From Flavobacteriales bacterium UBA6772 (lineage in GTDB: Bacteria > Bacteroidota > Bacteroidia > Flavobacteriales > Flavobacteriaceae): a stretch of DNA of 64,000 nucleotides. The stretch lies in assembly GCA_905181765.1 (NCBI GenBank), contig CAJIYW010000007.1, positions 1 through 64,000 on the forward strand, written 5' to 3'. This document shows positions 18,507 to 28,103 of the stretch, one piece after another. Made by a program: the position numbers and the translations under genes. The notes below the pieces were generated by a model. That model did not search any database and was not told the DNA's origin. It saw only the letters and a program-made list of their open reading frames with translations. Within the stretch, counting starts at the first letter, position 1. Each line of letters starts with the position of its first letter.

Positions 18507-19454
18507 ATGAAACTTCAAACTAAAATTCCTCTAAAAAGAGAAACACAGAATCTAATAGATTATCAGTCTAATATTCTGTTGTTAGGCTCTTGTTTTTCAG
18601 AAAATATTGGAGACAAATTAAGTTACTTCAAATTTCAATCTACTCAAAACCCATTTGGTATTCTATTTCATCCAAAAGCAATAGAAAATTTAATTTCAAA
18701 TACTAGTAATAAAAAAGTATATTCTAGTGATGATCTTACATATCAAAATGAAATTTGGCATTCTTTTGACGCGCATTCTAGTTTAAGTTCTGCAAGTGAA
18801 AACGAACTTCTAAACAAACTTAACTTCGCAACTTCTTTAACTAGTGAAAAAATAAAAGAAGCTTCTCATATTGTTATTACTTTAGGAACTTCCTGGGTTT
18901 ATAGATTTATAGAAACAGATACAATTGTTGCAAATTGCCATAAAATTCCGCAGAAAAAATTCTTAAAAGAACTCTTGTCCGTTGCTGAAATTTCAGAAAG
19001 TTTAGCGCATAGTCTTTCTTTAATTAAGTCTATGAATGCAGATGCATCAGTAACGTTTACAGTTTCTCCTATAAGACATTTAAAAGATGGTTTTATTGAA
19101 AATACACAAAGTAAATCGCACTTAATTGCAGCAATCCATACTTTAGTTAATAAGCAAAATGTTTCTTATTTTCCTTCTTATGAAATCATGATGGACGAAT
19201 TACGTGATTATCGTTTTTATGCAGAAGACATGATTCATCCAAATAAAACAGCTATTAATTATATTTGGGGAAAATTTATAGACACTTGGTTTTCTGAAGA
19301 GACGAAATCAACAATGAAAGAAATTGATGAAATTCAGAAGGGAATTTTACACAGACCTTTTCATGAAGATTCTGAACCACATCAACAATTTTTACTAAAG
19401 TTAGAGCAAAAAAAAAGTAGTCTTCAAGAAAGACTACCATTTATTAATTTTTAA
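18507..19454 (+). CDS. GSCFA domain-containing protein
   Basis: The protein belongs to the GSCFA family, named for its N-terminal motif; here it reads LLGSCFSENIG near residue 26. Other blocks are ITLGTSWVYR near 123, TVSPIRHLKDGF near 184 and YAEDMIHPNKTAINYIW near 236, a pattern like SGNH/GDSL-type hydrolases with Ser near the start and Asp-x-x-His near the end. About 315 residues, no signal peptide. The preferred start is ATG 18507; a TTG lies six bases earlier. The 3' end of the coding region also carries the terminator of the opposing rhodanese gene. The biochemical role is not established. Confidence 0.85.
   Translation: MKLQTKIPLKRETQNLIDYQSNILLLGSCFSENIGDKLSYFKFQSTQNPFGILFHPKAIENLISNTSNKKVYSSDDLTYQNEIWHSFDAHSSLSSASENELLNKLNFATSLTSEKIKEASHIVITLGTSWVYRFIETDTIVANCHKIPQKKFLKELLSVAEISESLAHSLSLIKSMNADASVTFTVSPIRHLKDGFIENTQSKSHLIAAIHTLVNKQNVSYFPSYEIMMDELRDYRFYAEDMIHPNKTAINYIWGKFIDTWFSEETKSTMKEIDEIQKGILHRPFHEDSEPHQQFLLKLEQKKSSLQERLPFINF
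19408..19437 (-). terminator. terminator of the rhodanese gene, inside the GSCFA coding end
   Basis: On the minus strand GTAGTCTT and AAGACTAC form a perfect eight-base-pair stem with a five-base loop, followed by about ten T. It lies 28 bases after the rhodanese stop and within the last codons of the converging GSCFA gene. Confidence 0.8.
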
Positions 19455-19464
19455 AAAAGTATGC

Positions 19465-19740
19465 TTAAACGAACTGCTCTACATTTTGCCATGGTCCACC
19501 ATTAATAGTATCTATACCATTGTTAGATAAAAACTGAGCGGCTTGACCACTTCTAGCACCACTTCTACAAACAGCTATTACAGGTTTGCCCCAAGATTTA
19601 ATTTGTTCTAGTTCTAACGGAATTACCGTTAAAACAATATGTTTAGACCCTGATACATGGCCTTCATTCCACTCTTCTAGTGTTCTAACATCTAAAACTA
19701 CAGCGCCCTTTTCTAAATAATCTTTAATTTCTGTACTCAT
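19465..19740 (-). CDS. single-domain rhodanese-like sulfurtransferase
   Basis: This 91-residue protein is one rhodanese domain. VLDVRTLEEWNEGHVSGS near 15-32 is the first conserved block, and the active-site loop CRSGARSG near 58 contains the persulfide-forming Cys. It is cytoplasmic with no signal peptide. Such proteins carry sulfane sulfur between donors and acceptors. It is downstream of the aromatic amino acid hydroxylase gene on the same strand, with a 43-base gap, and ends in a strong terminator. Confidence 0.9.
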   Translation of the reverse strand: MSTEIKDYLEKGAVVLDVRTLEEWNEGHVSGSKHIVLTVIPLELEQIKSWGKPVIAVCRSGARSGQAAQFLSNNGIDTINGGPWQNVEQFV

Positions 19741-19783
19741 ATTTTATCTTTTAAGAATGTCAAAAAAACCAATACTATAAATT

Positions 19784-21544
19784 CTATTTTTCTATTTTTT
19801 TGACTTTTAATAAATTTAATCCATTTCGTATTAAATTATAATACCTTTCATTTTTTTGCATGATCAACAAATACTTAAGTATTTCTTTTTGTACCAAAAA
19901 ATGATACTGCAAAGCTACTTCATAAAGTTCTAAACTCAACAACCAATCATCAGGAAAATCTTTTTTCAACTGATCTAATATAATTATAATATTATTTTCA
20001 GAAACATTATTTGCTTCGCGCATTTTCCTTACTTCTTTATACAAAGCATACAATTCCTTTTCCTTATCTGTATACCTTATTTTTCGTGTTTTCGTTTTAG
20101 AAACCTCACTCTCATCTTGAAAAGAGCTTATGTCTGCAGCGCCTGCAAAAGCAGAAACCACCTCTTTACCAATTGCCATATTGTAAATTCCGTCTTCTGG
20201 TTTAAATAAAATAGTCTCTTTATAACTAACAGTGCAGTTTTCTATAGAGATTAATAATATTTTACCCCTTAGATCTCTAGTTCCTGTAATTATATTTCCA
20301 GCTACTTTTATTCCACCTTCAAATTCTAAAGAAACCTTTTTACCTTCAAAAATTTGATACGCTTCTAAATCTCTTGGACTCATATTCTCAATAGGAATAT
20401 TAATTCCTTTCAATTTACCAATAGGACTTCCAAAACCGTTGGGATGCTTTTCTACACCATGCCCAATAAGTTCTTTGTCTCTATTTGAAAGTGCAGTTAA
20501 ACCAGCAGTTTGAAAATAAATAGGTTTGTTATTTTCGTCGGCAATTACGTGCGTAAAGACTCCTGAAATTTGGATTCCTGTACTCAATTCAATAGTCCCC
20601 CTATTTTTAGAGTTTATTAGTTTCTGCAACCCTTTTACCCCCCCTTTTCTAATAGCCATTTTATTTGCAAATTGCTCTAAGACAAGACTCAAGTGTGCAA
20701 AATCTGGTGTTACAAATAATTGTGGTTGCGGTTTTGTAATATCGAAATTTACGTCTGCAGCCCCAATAGTATAGGGTCTCTTCTTTACTTCATCCTTCAT
20801 GCAACAAGCGCTCTCACCAATAGAGGACAACAAACCTGCTCCATAAATTTTAGGCGTTTCTAAAGTACCTATCATACCGTATTCTACCGTCCACCAGTGT
20901 AAGTTTCTTATTTGTGCCATTTCAGACAATTCTCCCATATTATCTTGCAAATACTCCACTGTTTGTTGAGCTTCAGTTGTTTCTTTTTCTGAAGAATTAG
21001 GATCCTCTTTTAAAATAGACAAAAGACGAATAGCCTCATACATTTCAAAATCTTTGGCTGAAGAAATTGCTTTACATCCAATTTCGCCAAAACGTCTTAA
21101 ATATTCTGCATATTCCGGATTTGCAATAATTGGTGCATGCCCTGCAGCTTCATGAATAATATCTGGTGCTGGAGTGTACTCAATATGATCAATAGTTCGC
21201 ATATCTGATGCAATAACTAAAACATTATATGCCTGAAACTCCATAAATGCGTTTGGTGGAATAAAACCATCTACAGAAACCGCTGCCCAACCAATATCTT
21301 TTAAAATACGATTCATCCCACCCATATAAGGAATTCTCTCAGTTGAAATTCCTGTTTTGGCAAGTCCTGTTAAATAAGAATTGTGTGCAACTTTGCTTAA
21401 ATAATCGATATTAATGCGCATTACATACCTCCAAACTGCTTGGCTTTGTGCTGTATATTCTTCATAAGGTTGTTTTACAACAAACTTATGTAAGTGTTTT
21501 GGTAGTTTTTTTGTGACATCATTCAATTGAAAGTGTATATTCAT
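19784..21544 (-). CDS. aromatic amino acid hydroxylase (phenylalanine 4-monooxygenase-like) with long C-terminal extension
   Basis: This iron- and pterin-dependent hydroxylase probably converts Phe to Tyr. The catalytic domain occupies about residues 1-310: the iron ligands are His131 and His136 in HEAAGHAP and Glu221 in WWTVEYG. At 586 residues it is about twice the usual bacterial length (near 260-300). The C-terminal half (about 310-586) has no motif I recognise; it begins with beta-rich sequence (GTIELSTGIQISG) and ends with charged helices. The long form seems common in Bacteroidota. A -7 element lies 22 bases upstream. Confidence 0.85.
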   Translation of the reverse strand: MNIHFQLNDVTKKLPKHLHKFVVKQPYEEYTAQSQAVWRYVMRINIDYLSKVAHNSYLTGLAKTGISTERIPYMGGMNRILKDIGWAAVSVDGFIPPNAFMEFQAYNVLVIASDMRTIDHIEYTPAPDIIHEAAGHAPIIANPEYAEYLRRFGEIGCKAISSAKDFEMYEAIRLLSILKEDPNSSEKETTEAQQTVEYLQDNMGELSEMAQIRNLHWWTVEYGMIGTLETPKIYGAGLLSSIGESACCMKDEVKKRPYTIGAADVNFDITKPQPQLFVTPDFAHLSLVLEQFANKMAIRKGGVKGLQKLINSKNRGTIELSTGIQISGVFTHVIADENNKPIYFQTAGLTALSNRDKELIGHGVEKHPNGFGSPIGKLKGINIPIENMSPRDLEAYQIFEGKKVSLEFEGGIKVAGNIITGTRDLRGKILLISIENCTVSYKETILFKPEDGIYNMAIGKEVVSAFAGAADISSFQDESEVSKTKTRKIRYTDKEKELYALYKEVRKMREANNVSENNIIIILDQLKKDFPDDWLLSLELYEVALQYHFLVQKEILKYLLIMQKNERYYNLIRNGLNLLKVKKIEK

Positions 21545-21565
21545 TAATATATTGAATTATTCCTA

Positions 21566-21573
21566 CAAAATTA
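21566..21573 (-). promoter_or_regulatory. TAnnTTTG -7 element for the aromatic amino acid hydroxylase
   Basis: TAATTTTG on the minus strand lies 21 bases before the hydroxylase start codon. The assignment rests on motif and position only. Confidence 0.45.
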
Positions 21574-21769
21574 CACATTAAAATAGTAATTCCTTATTTT
21601 AAATTTGTTAAAAACAACTTTTGTAGCATTATAAAATCACAACAGCTCTTTATAATCTCTTTTAATAAAAGAAGACTTCATATAAATATATTCAATTACG
21701 CTATCGGTTTCGTGAAATTCTAAGAAAAAAACAAAAAACTTTCTTATTTTTACCTTTCAATTATAGACC

Positions 21770-23288
21770 ATGAATAAGAAAGTAATCTTAATGATTTTAG
21801 ATGGTTGGGGAATTACCCAAGACCCAAAAGTATCTGCCATTTACAATGCAAAAACACCTTTTATAAACGGTTTGTATGACAAGTATCCGCATGCTGAATT
21901 AAGAACCGATGGTTTGCATGTTGGTTTGCCAGATGGACAAATGGGAAATTCTGAAGTTGGCCATATGAATCTAGGTGCTGGTAGGATTGTATATCAAAAT
22001 TTAGCCAGAATTAATAAAGCTGTTAAAGAAGACACTTTAGGTAAAGAAAAAGTATTATTAGATACTTTTAAGTATGCTAAAGAAAATAATAAAGATGTGC
22101 ACTTACTAGGTTTAGTCTCTGACGGTGGAATTCATGCACATATAAATCATTTAAAAGGAATTTTAGATGTTGCTAAAGATAATGAAGTAGATAATGTGTA
22201 TTTACACGCATTTACAGATGGTAGGGATTGTGATCCTAAATCTGGAACCTATTTTATAAATGATATTCAAGAATACATGAAAGAAAGCACGGGAGAATTG
22301 GCTTCTGTAACTGGACGTTATTACGCAATGGATAGAGACAACAGATGGGAGCGAGTTAAAGAAGCATATGATGGCTTAGTAAATGGAGTTGGTGCAAAAA
22401 CTATGGATGCAGTTGCTGAAATGAATGCCAACTACACAGCAGGAATTACAGATGAATTTCATAAATCTATTATTGTAACAGATGAAACTGGTGCGCCAAA
22501 AACAAAAATAAAAGAAGGAGATGTTGTTTTATTTTTCAACTATAGAACAGATAGAGGAAGAGAATTAACAAATGTGTTATCTCAAAATGATTTTCCAGAG
22601 TTTGGAATGAAGAAATTAGACTTATATTTTACAACAATTACTTTATATGATGAAAGCTTTAAAGGTATTAATGTAATTTACAATAGTGATAATATTAAAA
22701 ATACGCTTGGAGAAGTGCTATCTAAAGCAGGTAAAAAGCAAATTAGAATTGCGGAAACAGAAAAATATCCGCATGTTACATTTTTCTTTTCTGGCGGACA
22801 AGAAGCTCCTTTTGAAGGGGAGTCTAGAATTTTAAAAAACTCACCAAAGGTTGCAACATACGATTTACAACCAGAAATGAGTGCATACGAATTAACGGAT
22901 GCTTTGTGTGAGGACTTGGAAAAAGCGGAGGCTAGATTTTGTTTGTTTAAATTTTGCAAACGGAGATATGGTTGGGCATACAGGAATTATGGAAGCGGCA
23001 ATTAAAGCTTGCGAAACTGTAGATGAATGTGCAAAAAAAGTGATTGAAACGGGCTTAAAAAATGGCTACTCTACCTTATTAATTGCAGATCATGGTAATT
23101 GTGAAACCATGATGAATCCTGATGGTTCCCCTAATACTGCACACACAACAAATCCTGTTCCATTCATTCTAATTGATACAGAAATTAAATCTATAAAAAG
23201 TGGTATATTAGGTGATATTGCACCAACTATTTTAGACTTATTAAATGTTGCACAGCCAAAAGAAATGACACAAAAATCTCTATTATAA
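21770..23288 (+). CDS. gpmI: 2,3-bisphosphoglycerate-independent phosphoglycerate mutase (one-base frameshift)
   Basis: GpmI interconverts 3- and 2-phosphoglycerate in glycolysis using two manganese ions. MILDGWGIT near residue 7 holds a metal-binding Asp, and GQMGNSEVGHMNLGAGR near 56 holds the phosphorylated Ser. The later LIADHGNCETM is the second metal block. The frame breaks near 22934: dropping one A after GCG GAG GCT restores DFVCLNFANGDMVGHTG and a full protein of about 505 residues. The inserted base is not in a homopolymer. The next gene starts one base after the stop. Confidence 0.93.
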
Positions 23289-23289
23289 A

Positions 23290-23820
23290 GTGAAAAACAT
23301 ATTTTTATTTTTATGCGTCATCGCATTAACATCTTGCAGTACTCAAAAAGAAATAACGGCATCAAAAAACAAAAGTGGTGATTTAATTGGCTATGCTAAT
23401 AAAGATTCTTTTACCCAGGCTTCATATAATAATTGGTTCGTGAAAAACTTTGATAATTATACACCAAACGAAGCAACAATTGCAGCATTAAGTAAAACTC
23501 TAAAAGGAGTTACTATTAAAGGTTTTATGGGAACATGGTGTGGAGACAGTAAGCGGGAAACACCACGTTTTTATAAAATATTAGAATTAGCAGGTTTTAA
23601 CCTTAAAAAAATAGATTTAATAACTGTAAATCGTTCAAAAAAAACACCTGATAATTTACAAGAAGGTTTAAATATAAAAAGAGTGCCAACATTTATTTTT
23701 TATAAAAAAGGAATAGAAATTGGACGTTATGTTGAATATGCTAGAGAATCTTTAGAAAAAGACATGCTGAAAATTATTTCTGGTGAAGCTTACAAACATT
23801 CTTACGATAAAAGCAAATAA
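23290..23820 (+). CDS. thioredoxin-family lipoprotein with a WCGDS active site
   Basis: The 176-residue protein starts at GTG 23290. It has a lipoprotein signal with lipobox LTSC at residues 13-16, so it should be anchored in the cell envelope. A thioredoxin-fold domain follows, with GTWCGDSKRETPRF near 82-95 and a cis-proline segment RVPTFIFYKKG near 137. The active site is CxxS (CGDS), with only the nucleophilic Cys. It starts one base after gpmI and is probably co-transcribed. A monothiol or isomerase-type redox role is inferred. Confidence 0.82.
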   Translation: MKNIFLFLCVIALTSCSTQKEITASKNKSGDLIGYANKDSFTQASYNNWFVKNFDNYTPNEATIAALSKTLKGVTIKGFMGTWCGDSKRETPRFYKILELAGFNLKKIDLITVNRSKKTPDNLQEGLNIKRVPTFIFYKKGIEIGRYVEYARESLEKDMLKIISGEAYKHSYDKSK

Positions 23821-23889
23821 GGTTCTGTATATATCTTCTTCTGTTCCGTATACTTAAATTTACAAGGAACTTATTACCTTAAATTATAT

Positions 23890-23897
23890 TAACTTTG
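23890..23897 (+). promoter_or_regulatory. TAnnTTTG -7 element for map
   Basis: TAACTTTG lies 17 bases before the map ATG in a 94-base non-coding gap. No clear -33 TTG at the expected distance. Confidence 0.5.
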
Positions 23898-23914
23898 CGG
23901 TTCAATTTTTTAAC

Positions 23915-24718
23915 ATGATTAAAATTAAAACCAAAGAAGAAATAGAAATTATGCGCGAAAGTGCTCTAATAGTTTCTAAAACGCTTGGAATGCTTGCAAA
24001 AGAAGTTAAACCTGGTGTTTCAACCCTATATTTAGATAAATTAGCAGAAGACTTCATTCGATCAGAAGGGGCAATTCCTGGTTTTTTAGGACTGTATGAC
24101 TTTCCGAATACACTTTGCATGAGTCCAAATTCTCAAGTAGTTCACGGAATTCCGAATAAAAAACCCTTAGTAGAAGGTGATATTATCTCGATAGATTGTG
24201 GCGCTAAGAAAAATGGTTTTTATGGGGATCATGCATATACATTTGCTGTAGGTGAAATTGACCCTGAAACTAAAAAACTATTAGATGTTACCAGAGAAAG
24301 TTTATATGAGGGCATTAGAGAGTTTAAAGCAGGAAACAGAGTTGGTGATGTTGGTTATGCAATTCAGAAATTCTCAGAAGACAGAGGTTATGGTGTAGTT
24401 AGAGAATTAGTTGGCCATGGTCTAGGTAGAGATATGCACGAAGATCCTGAAATGCCAAATTATGGTAAAAGAGGTAGAGGTAAAAAGTTTGTAGAGGGAA
24501 TGGTGGTTGCTATAGAACCGATGACAAATTTAGGTACACATAAGATAAGACAACATTCAGATGGCTGGACAATTACAACTTTAGACAGCAAACCTTCGGC
24601 GCATTTTGAGCATGATGTTGCTATCTTAAATGGAAAACCAGAATTACTTTCTACTTTTAAGTATGTACATGAAGCTTTGGGAATTATTACTAATGAAGAG
24701 GATGAATTTCGACAGTAA
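23915..24718 (+). CDS. map: type I methionine aminopeptidase
   Basis: MAP removes the initiator Met from nascent proteins. The 267-residue protein has the pita-bread fold's metal ligands in ISIDCGAKKNGFYGDHAY near 88-105 (two Asp), VGHGLGRDMHEDP near 168 (His), VVAIEPMT near 200 (Glu) and the final Glu-bearing AHFEHDVAI near 228. Length and motif order match type I bacterial enzymes. It is followed 29 bases later by a methyltransferase on the same strand. The gene is intact. Confidence 0.95.
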   Translation: MIKIKTKEEIEIMRESALIVSKTLGMLAKEVKPGVSTLYLDKLAEDFIRSEGAIPGFLGLYDFPNTLCMSPNSQVVHGIPNKKPLVEGDIISIDCGAKKNGFYGDHAYTFAVGEIDPETKKLLDVTRESLYEGIREFKAGNRVGDVGYAIQKFSEDRGYGVVRELVGHGLGRDMHEDPEMPNYGKRGRGKKFVEGMVVAIEPMTNLGTHKIRQHSDGWTITTLDSKPSAHFEHDVAILNGKPELLSTFKYVHEALGIITNEEDEFRQ

Positions 24719-24747
24719 ATAGACACTAATTTTTTAGTGCAAACACT

Positions 24748-25518
24748 ATGAAAATCTTTAAATCAATCCTAAATACAATACCAAGACCCTGGCTAATAAA
24801 AGCCAGTTATATAGTTAGACCTGTAATTTCCTGGTATTTAAGAGGTGACAAGTTTACAGACCCTATAGATGGTAGAAGTTTTCGAAAGTTTTTGCCTTAC
24901 GGCTATGTTAAACAAAGAGAAAACGCACTTTCACCATCTACTCTTTCCTTAGAAAGACATCGCTTAATGTGGCTTTTTTTAAGGGATAACACTACTTTTT
25001 TCACTGCTACAAAAAAGCTTAAAGTATTACATATTGCTCCAGAACAGTGCTTTTTAGATATTTTTAGAAAACAGCAAAATCTAAACTATATTACCTCCGA
25101 TTTAGAATCTCCTATTGCAGATGTAAAAGCAGATATTTGCGATTTACCTTTTAAAGAAAACGAATTTGATATTGTTTTTTGCAATCATGTTTTAGAGCAT
25201 ATTTCTAACGATACAAAAGCAATGCAAGAACTGTATAGAGTTTTAAAACCAGGCGGATTTGGCATTTTTCAAATTCCACAAGACTTATCTAAAGCTATAA
25301 CTTTTGAAGACAATACGATTACAGATAGAAAAGAACGCGCTAAGCTATTTGGGCAATATGACCACGTAAGAGTATATGGACGTGATTATTTTGATAAATT
25401 ACGAAGTATTGGTTTTAAGGTTGATGAAGTGGACTACACAAAAAAAATAACTTTAGAAAAAATAGAAGAATTTTGTTTAATGCAAAATGAAATACTACCT
25501 GTTTGCTATAAGTTATAA
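24748..25518 (+). CDS. class I SAM-dependent methyltransferase
   Basis: The 256-residue protein has a Rossmann-type methyltransferase core. KVLHIAPEQCFLD near 91 is the SAM-binding loop, ICDLPFKENEFDIVFCNHVL near 130-150 is motif II-III, and LYRVLKPGGFGIFQIP near 163 is the post-motif strand (Methyltransf_11 type). The substrate is unknown. It follows map closely. Its last 13 bases overlap the convergent end of apbE on the other strand. Confidence 0.82.
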   Translation: MKIFKSILNTIPRPWLIKASYIVRPVISWYLRGDKFTDPIDGRSFRKFLPYGYVKQRENALSPSTLSLERHRLMWLFLRDNTTFFTATKKLKVLHIAPEQCFLDIFRKQQNLNYITSDLESPIADVKADICDLPFKENEFDIVFCNHVLEHISNDTKAMQELYRVLKPGGFGIFQIPQDLSKAITFEDNTITDRKERAKLFGQYDHVRVYGRDYFDKLRSIGFKVDEVDYTKKITLEKIEEFCLMQNEILPVCYKL

Positions 25519-26494
25519 TTAGAATATTCTGCTAAATTTCCTTCAGCATTTATAAAAAGTAAAATCACCTCTAATTGCGTGTTTTTTGAAAGAAATACTT
25601 TTGTCTTCTCTAAACCCATAGCCATAAAAGCAGTTGCATACGCGTCTACGTCTGCGCAGTCTAAATCTGCAATTACAGAAACACTTAATAAATTACTTTC
25701 GCTAGCAGAACCTGTTTTTGGATTGATAGTATGAACATATTTTATACCTGAATCTGAAATTCTAAACTTCCTATAGTTACCAGAAGTTGCCATAGACTTA
25801 TTAGATAAATTTATATTTTTAAAACCAGAACTGTTATCTGCAGCTATGGGGTCTACTAATTTTATAATCCAAGGTTGTTGGTTTTTCTTAAAACCATTTG
25901 TCCTAATTTCTCCACCAATTTCAATTAAGTAATTTCCTATTATTTTTGAGTCTAAAAAACGCGCTATCACATCAATTCCAAAACCCTTTGCTATAGAATT
26001 AAAGTCTAAATAAATTTCTGCACTTTCTTTAACTACTTTATAATCTATTCGTTTGACTTTATCTAAACCAACAAACTGCATTTGCTCTTTCAATTGGCCT
26101 TCAGTTAAATTTATTCTTTCATCTTTTGGACCAAAACCCCAAGCATTTACTAAATTACCCACTGTAGGATCAAAAAAACCATTGGTCTCTAAAATATTTG
26201 TTTTGATTTATCAAGAACTTCAGCAAAATAATCGTCTATAATTACATTTGTATCGCCGTTATTTATCCTAGAAATATCCGAAGTTGGTATGTATGTACTC
26301 AAAGAGGAATTCATCTTTAAAAACAGGCTATCTATGCTTTTCTGATAATTAGCATTGGCGTTTAAATACGTAATTTTATAAGTAGTGCCAAAAACCGGTC
26401 CTTGCAAGGTGTAATCTTGAAAAATAACTTCTTTTTCACATGTTGAAAATAGTAATAAAATTAAAAAAAGAAAAAGTAAATAAAAATATTTCAT
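25506..26494 (-). CDS. apbE: FAD:protein FMN transferase ApbE lipoprotein (one-base frameshift)
   Basis: ApbE attaches FMN to Thr residues of flavoproteins such as Nqr and Rnf subunits. The N-terminus is a lipoprotein signal with lipobox FSTC at residues 16-19, placing it on the periplasmic side. Typical blocks are GPVFGTTYKITY near 32, FNSIAKGFGIDVIARF, IGGEIRTNG and YVHTINPKTGSAS. The frame breaks at the A4 run 26191-26194 (T4 on the coding strand): one more T restores QIFLETNGFFDPTVGN and a single 330-residue product. No Nqr or Rnf gene lies in the window. Confidence 0.9.
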
Positions 26495-26616
26495 AGGAAA
26501 CTGCTAAGAAAAACAAAAATAGTGTATAATTTTATCACAATTTATTGATAATCATACTTTTTATTCAGCCATTTTGTTAAATTTGTTAAAAAGTTAAACC
26601 ATTAAGTTTTAAACGG

Positions 26617-27461
26617 ATGAAAAAAATATCATTACTCTTATTATCTGCAGTTTTAATTAGTTCTTGTGTTTCAAAAAAAGACTTCGCAGCCTTGCAAACA
26701 GAAAAAACAGCAACAGAAGAAAAATTACTAGCTGTAAAAACAACTTTACAGAAATGTTTAATTCAAAATGAAAAAGATGTTGCAAAGGCGTTTAATTTAG
26801 CCGAACAAGTAAAGTACTTGCAAGAAGATAAAAAAACAGCTTTAAAGCAGGTTGAAAACTTAACCGTTTTAACACAATCTTCTACTGAAGGAATAAATAA
26901 TGTAATTGCTCAACTAAGCGAAAAAGACAAATATATTAATGGTGTTAGAGATGCAATGACCCAAAAAGATTCTTTAAACCTTGCTATAAAATTTCATTTA
27001 ACTAAAAACTTAACAGAAGGTATTCAAGATGAAGACATAGAAGTTAATGTTGAAAAAACAGTAGTATTTATTTCAATTTCAGATAAATTATTATTCAAAA
27101 GCGGAAGTTACAATGTAACTGAGAATGCATATACTGTATTAGAAAAAATTGCTAAGGTTATAAATGACCAACCAGAAATGGAAGTAATGATTGAAGGACA
27201 TACAGATAACTCCCTATTAAAAGGACTATTATTCAAGACAACTGGGATTTATCTGCTTTAAGAGCAACTGCCATAACAAGAATTTTACAATATAAGTTTG
27301 GTGTAGTGCCAAATCGCTTAATTGCAGCGGCAAGAAGCCAATACGTGCCATTAACTGACAACGATACCGCAGAGAATAGAGCAAAAAACAGAAGAACAAA
27401 AATTATTATTATGCCTAAACTAAATCAATTTTTTGATTTATTAGAGCAAGATGCCAAATAG
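26617..27461 (+). CDS. OmpA-family lipoprotein (one-base frameshift)
   Basis: A lipoprotein signal with lipobox LISSC (residues 13-17) is followed by a long coiled coil (about 20-115) and a C-terminal OmpA peptidoglycan-binding domain. The domain has KSGSYNVTENAY near 165 and EGHTDNS near 194, and after the break NRAKNRRTKIIIMPK. The frame is lost at 27212-27214: one more C in TCCCT restores NSPIK and the rest of the domain to the TAG at 27459. The rejoined protein is about 281 residues. It should link the outer membrane to peptidoglycan. A strong terminator follows. Confidence 0.88.
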
Positions 27462-27483
27462 TTTTTAGCCTTTTTTATATTTT

Positions 27484-27513
27484 AAAAAACCACTCTTTTT
27501 AGAGTGGTTTTTT
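27484..27513 (+). terminator. rho-independent terminator after the OmpA-family gene
   Basis: AAAAAACCACTCT and AGAGTGGTTTTTT form a 13-base-pair stem with a four-base loop, ending in T. It begins 23 bases after the stop codon. Confidence 0.85.
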
Positions 27514-27903
27514 ATGTTTAATAAAAGAGATACATTCTTAACTTAATCATTAAAAAGTCAGAACCTACAGAGCAACGATTGTATTTTTATTAAAAATGAT
27601 ATAATTTCATACTTAAATTTGAGACATCTCTTCGTAAGTAAACACATAAACACTAACACTGCAGATAATTTACTTTAATTAATGACAGTCTCATGTGCCT
27701 AAATAACTAAGGTTCAATAAAAATAATCGCTTTAAAATAGCTTAATATAAATTGAGTGAAATAGTTTTATAGGTAGTTAGTAATTCCTCAACTAAAAAAC
27801 AGAAAAATTATAAGTTAAAGCTACTATTAGACTTAATTTAAAGACAATGACACTATAGGTAAATGTTCATATGAAAAATTAGAGATAGAGCTAAAGGGAT
27901 TAT
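27514..27903. other. non-coding, stop-rich stretch upstream of a kinase relic
   Basis: No open frame of useful length is found on either strand in these 390 bases, and stops are frequent in all frames. The right end contains KDNDTIG-like codons near 27842 that could be the worn nucleotide-binding box of the adjacent histidine-kinase relic, but this is weak. No repeat, tRNA or hairpin was noticed. Confidence 0.4.
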
Positions 27904-28077
27904 GGGTTAAGCACTGTTAAGAAAATTATTTCATATTATAACGGAGAAGTAAAGTTAGAAAGCAAAACGAATAAAGAAACTATATTTTACTTCAGCTTGG
28001 CAAAAAAAGGAATAATACAACATCTTTTGACTGCTGATTGCTTGAAATATAAGGAGCACAATACTCCGTCTAATTAA
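27904..28077 (+). pseudogene. relic of a histidine kinase C-terminal ATPase domain
   Basis: A 57-codon frame reads GLSTVKKIISYYNGEVKLES, then a Thr- and Phe-rich ending with IFYFSLAKK, and stops at 28075. This matches the end of the HATPase_c domain of sensor kinases (GLxxVKKIIxxYxG, then a strand with GTxFxFxL). There is no start codon, no N-box and no phospho-acceptor His in any frame before it; upstream sequence is stop-rich. It is therefore a decayed fragment and not a gene broken by a single indel. The last 20 codons do not belong to the domain. Confidence 0.55.
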
Positions 28078-28103
28078 GAATTAAAATAATAAATTTCCCG
28101 AAT

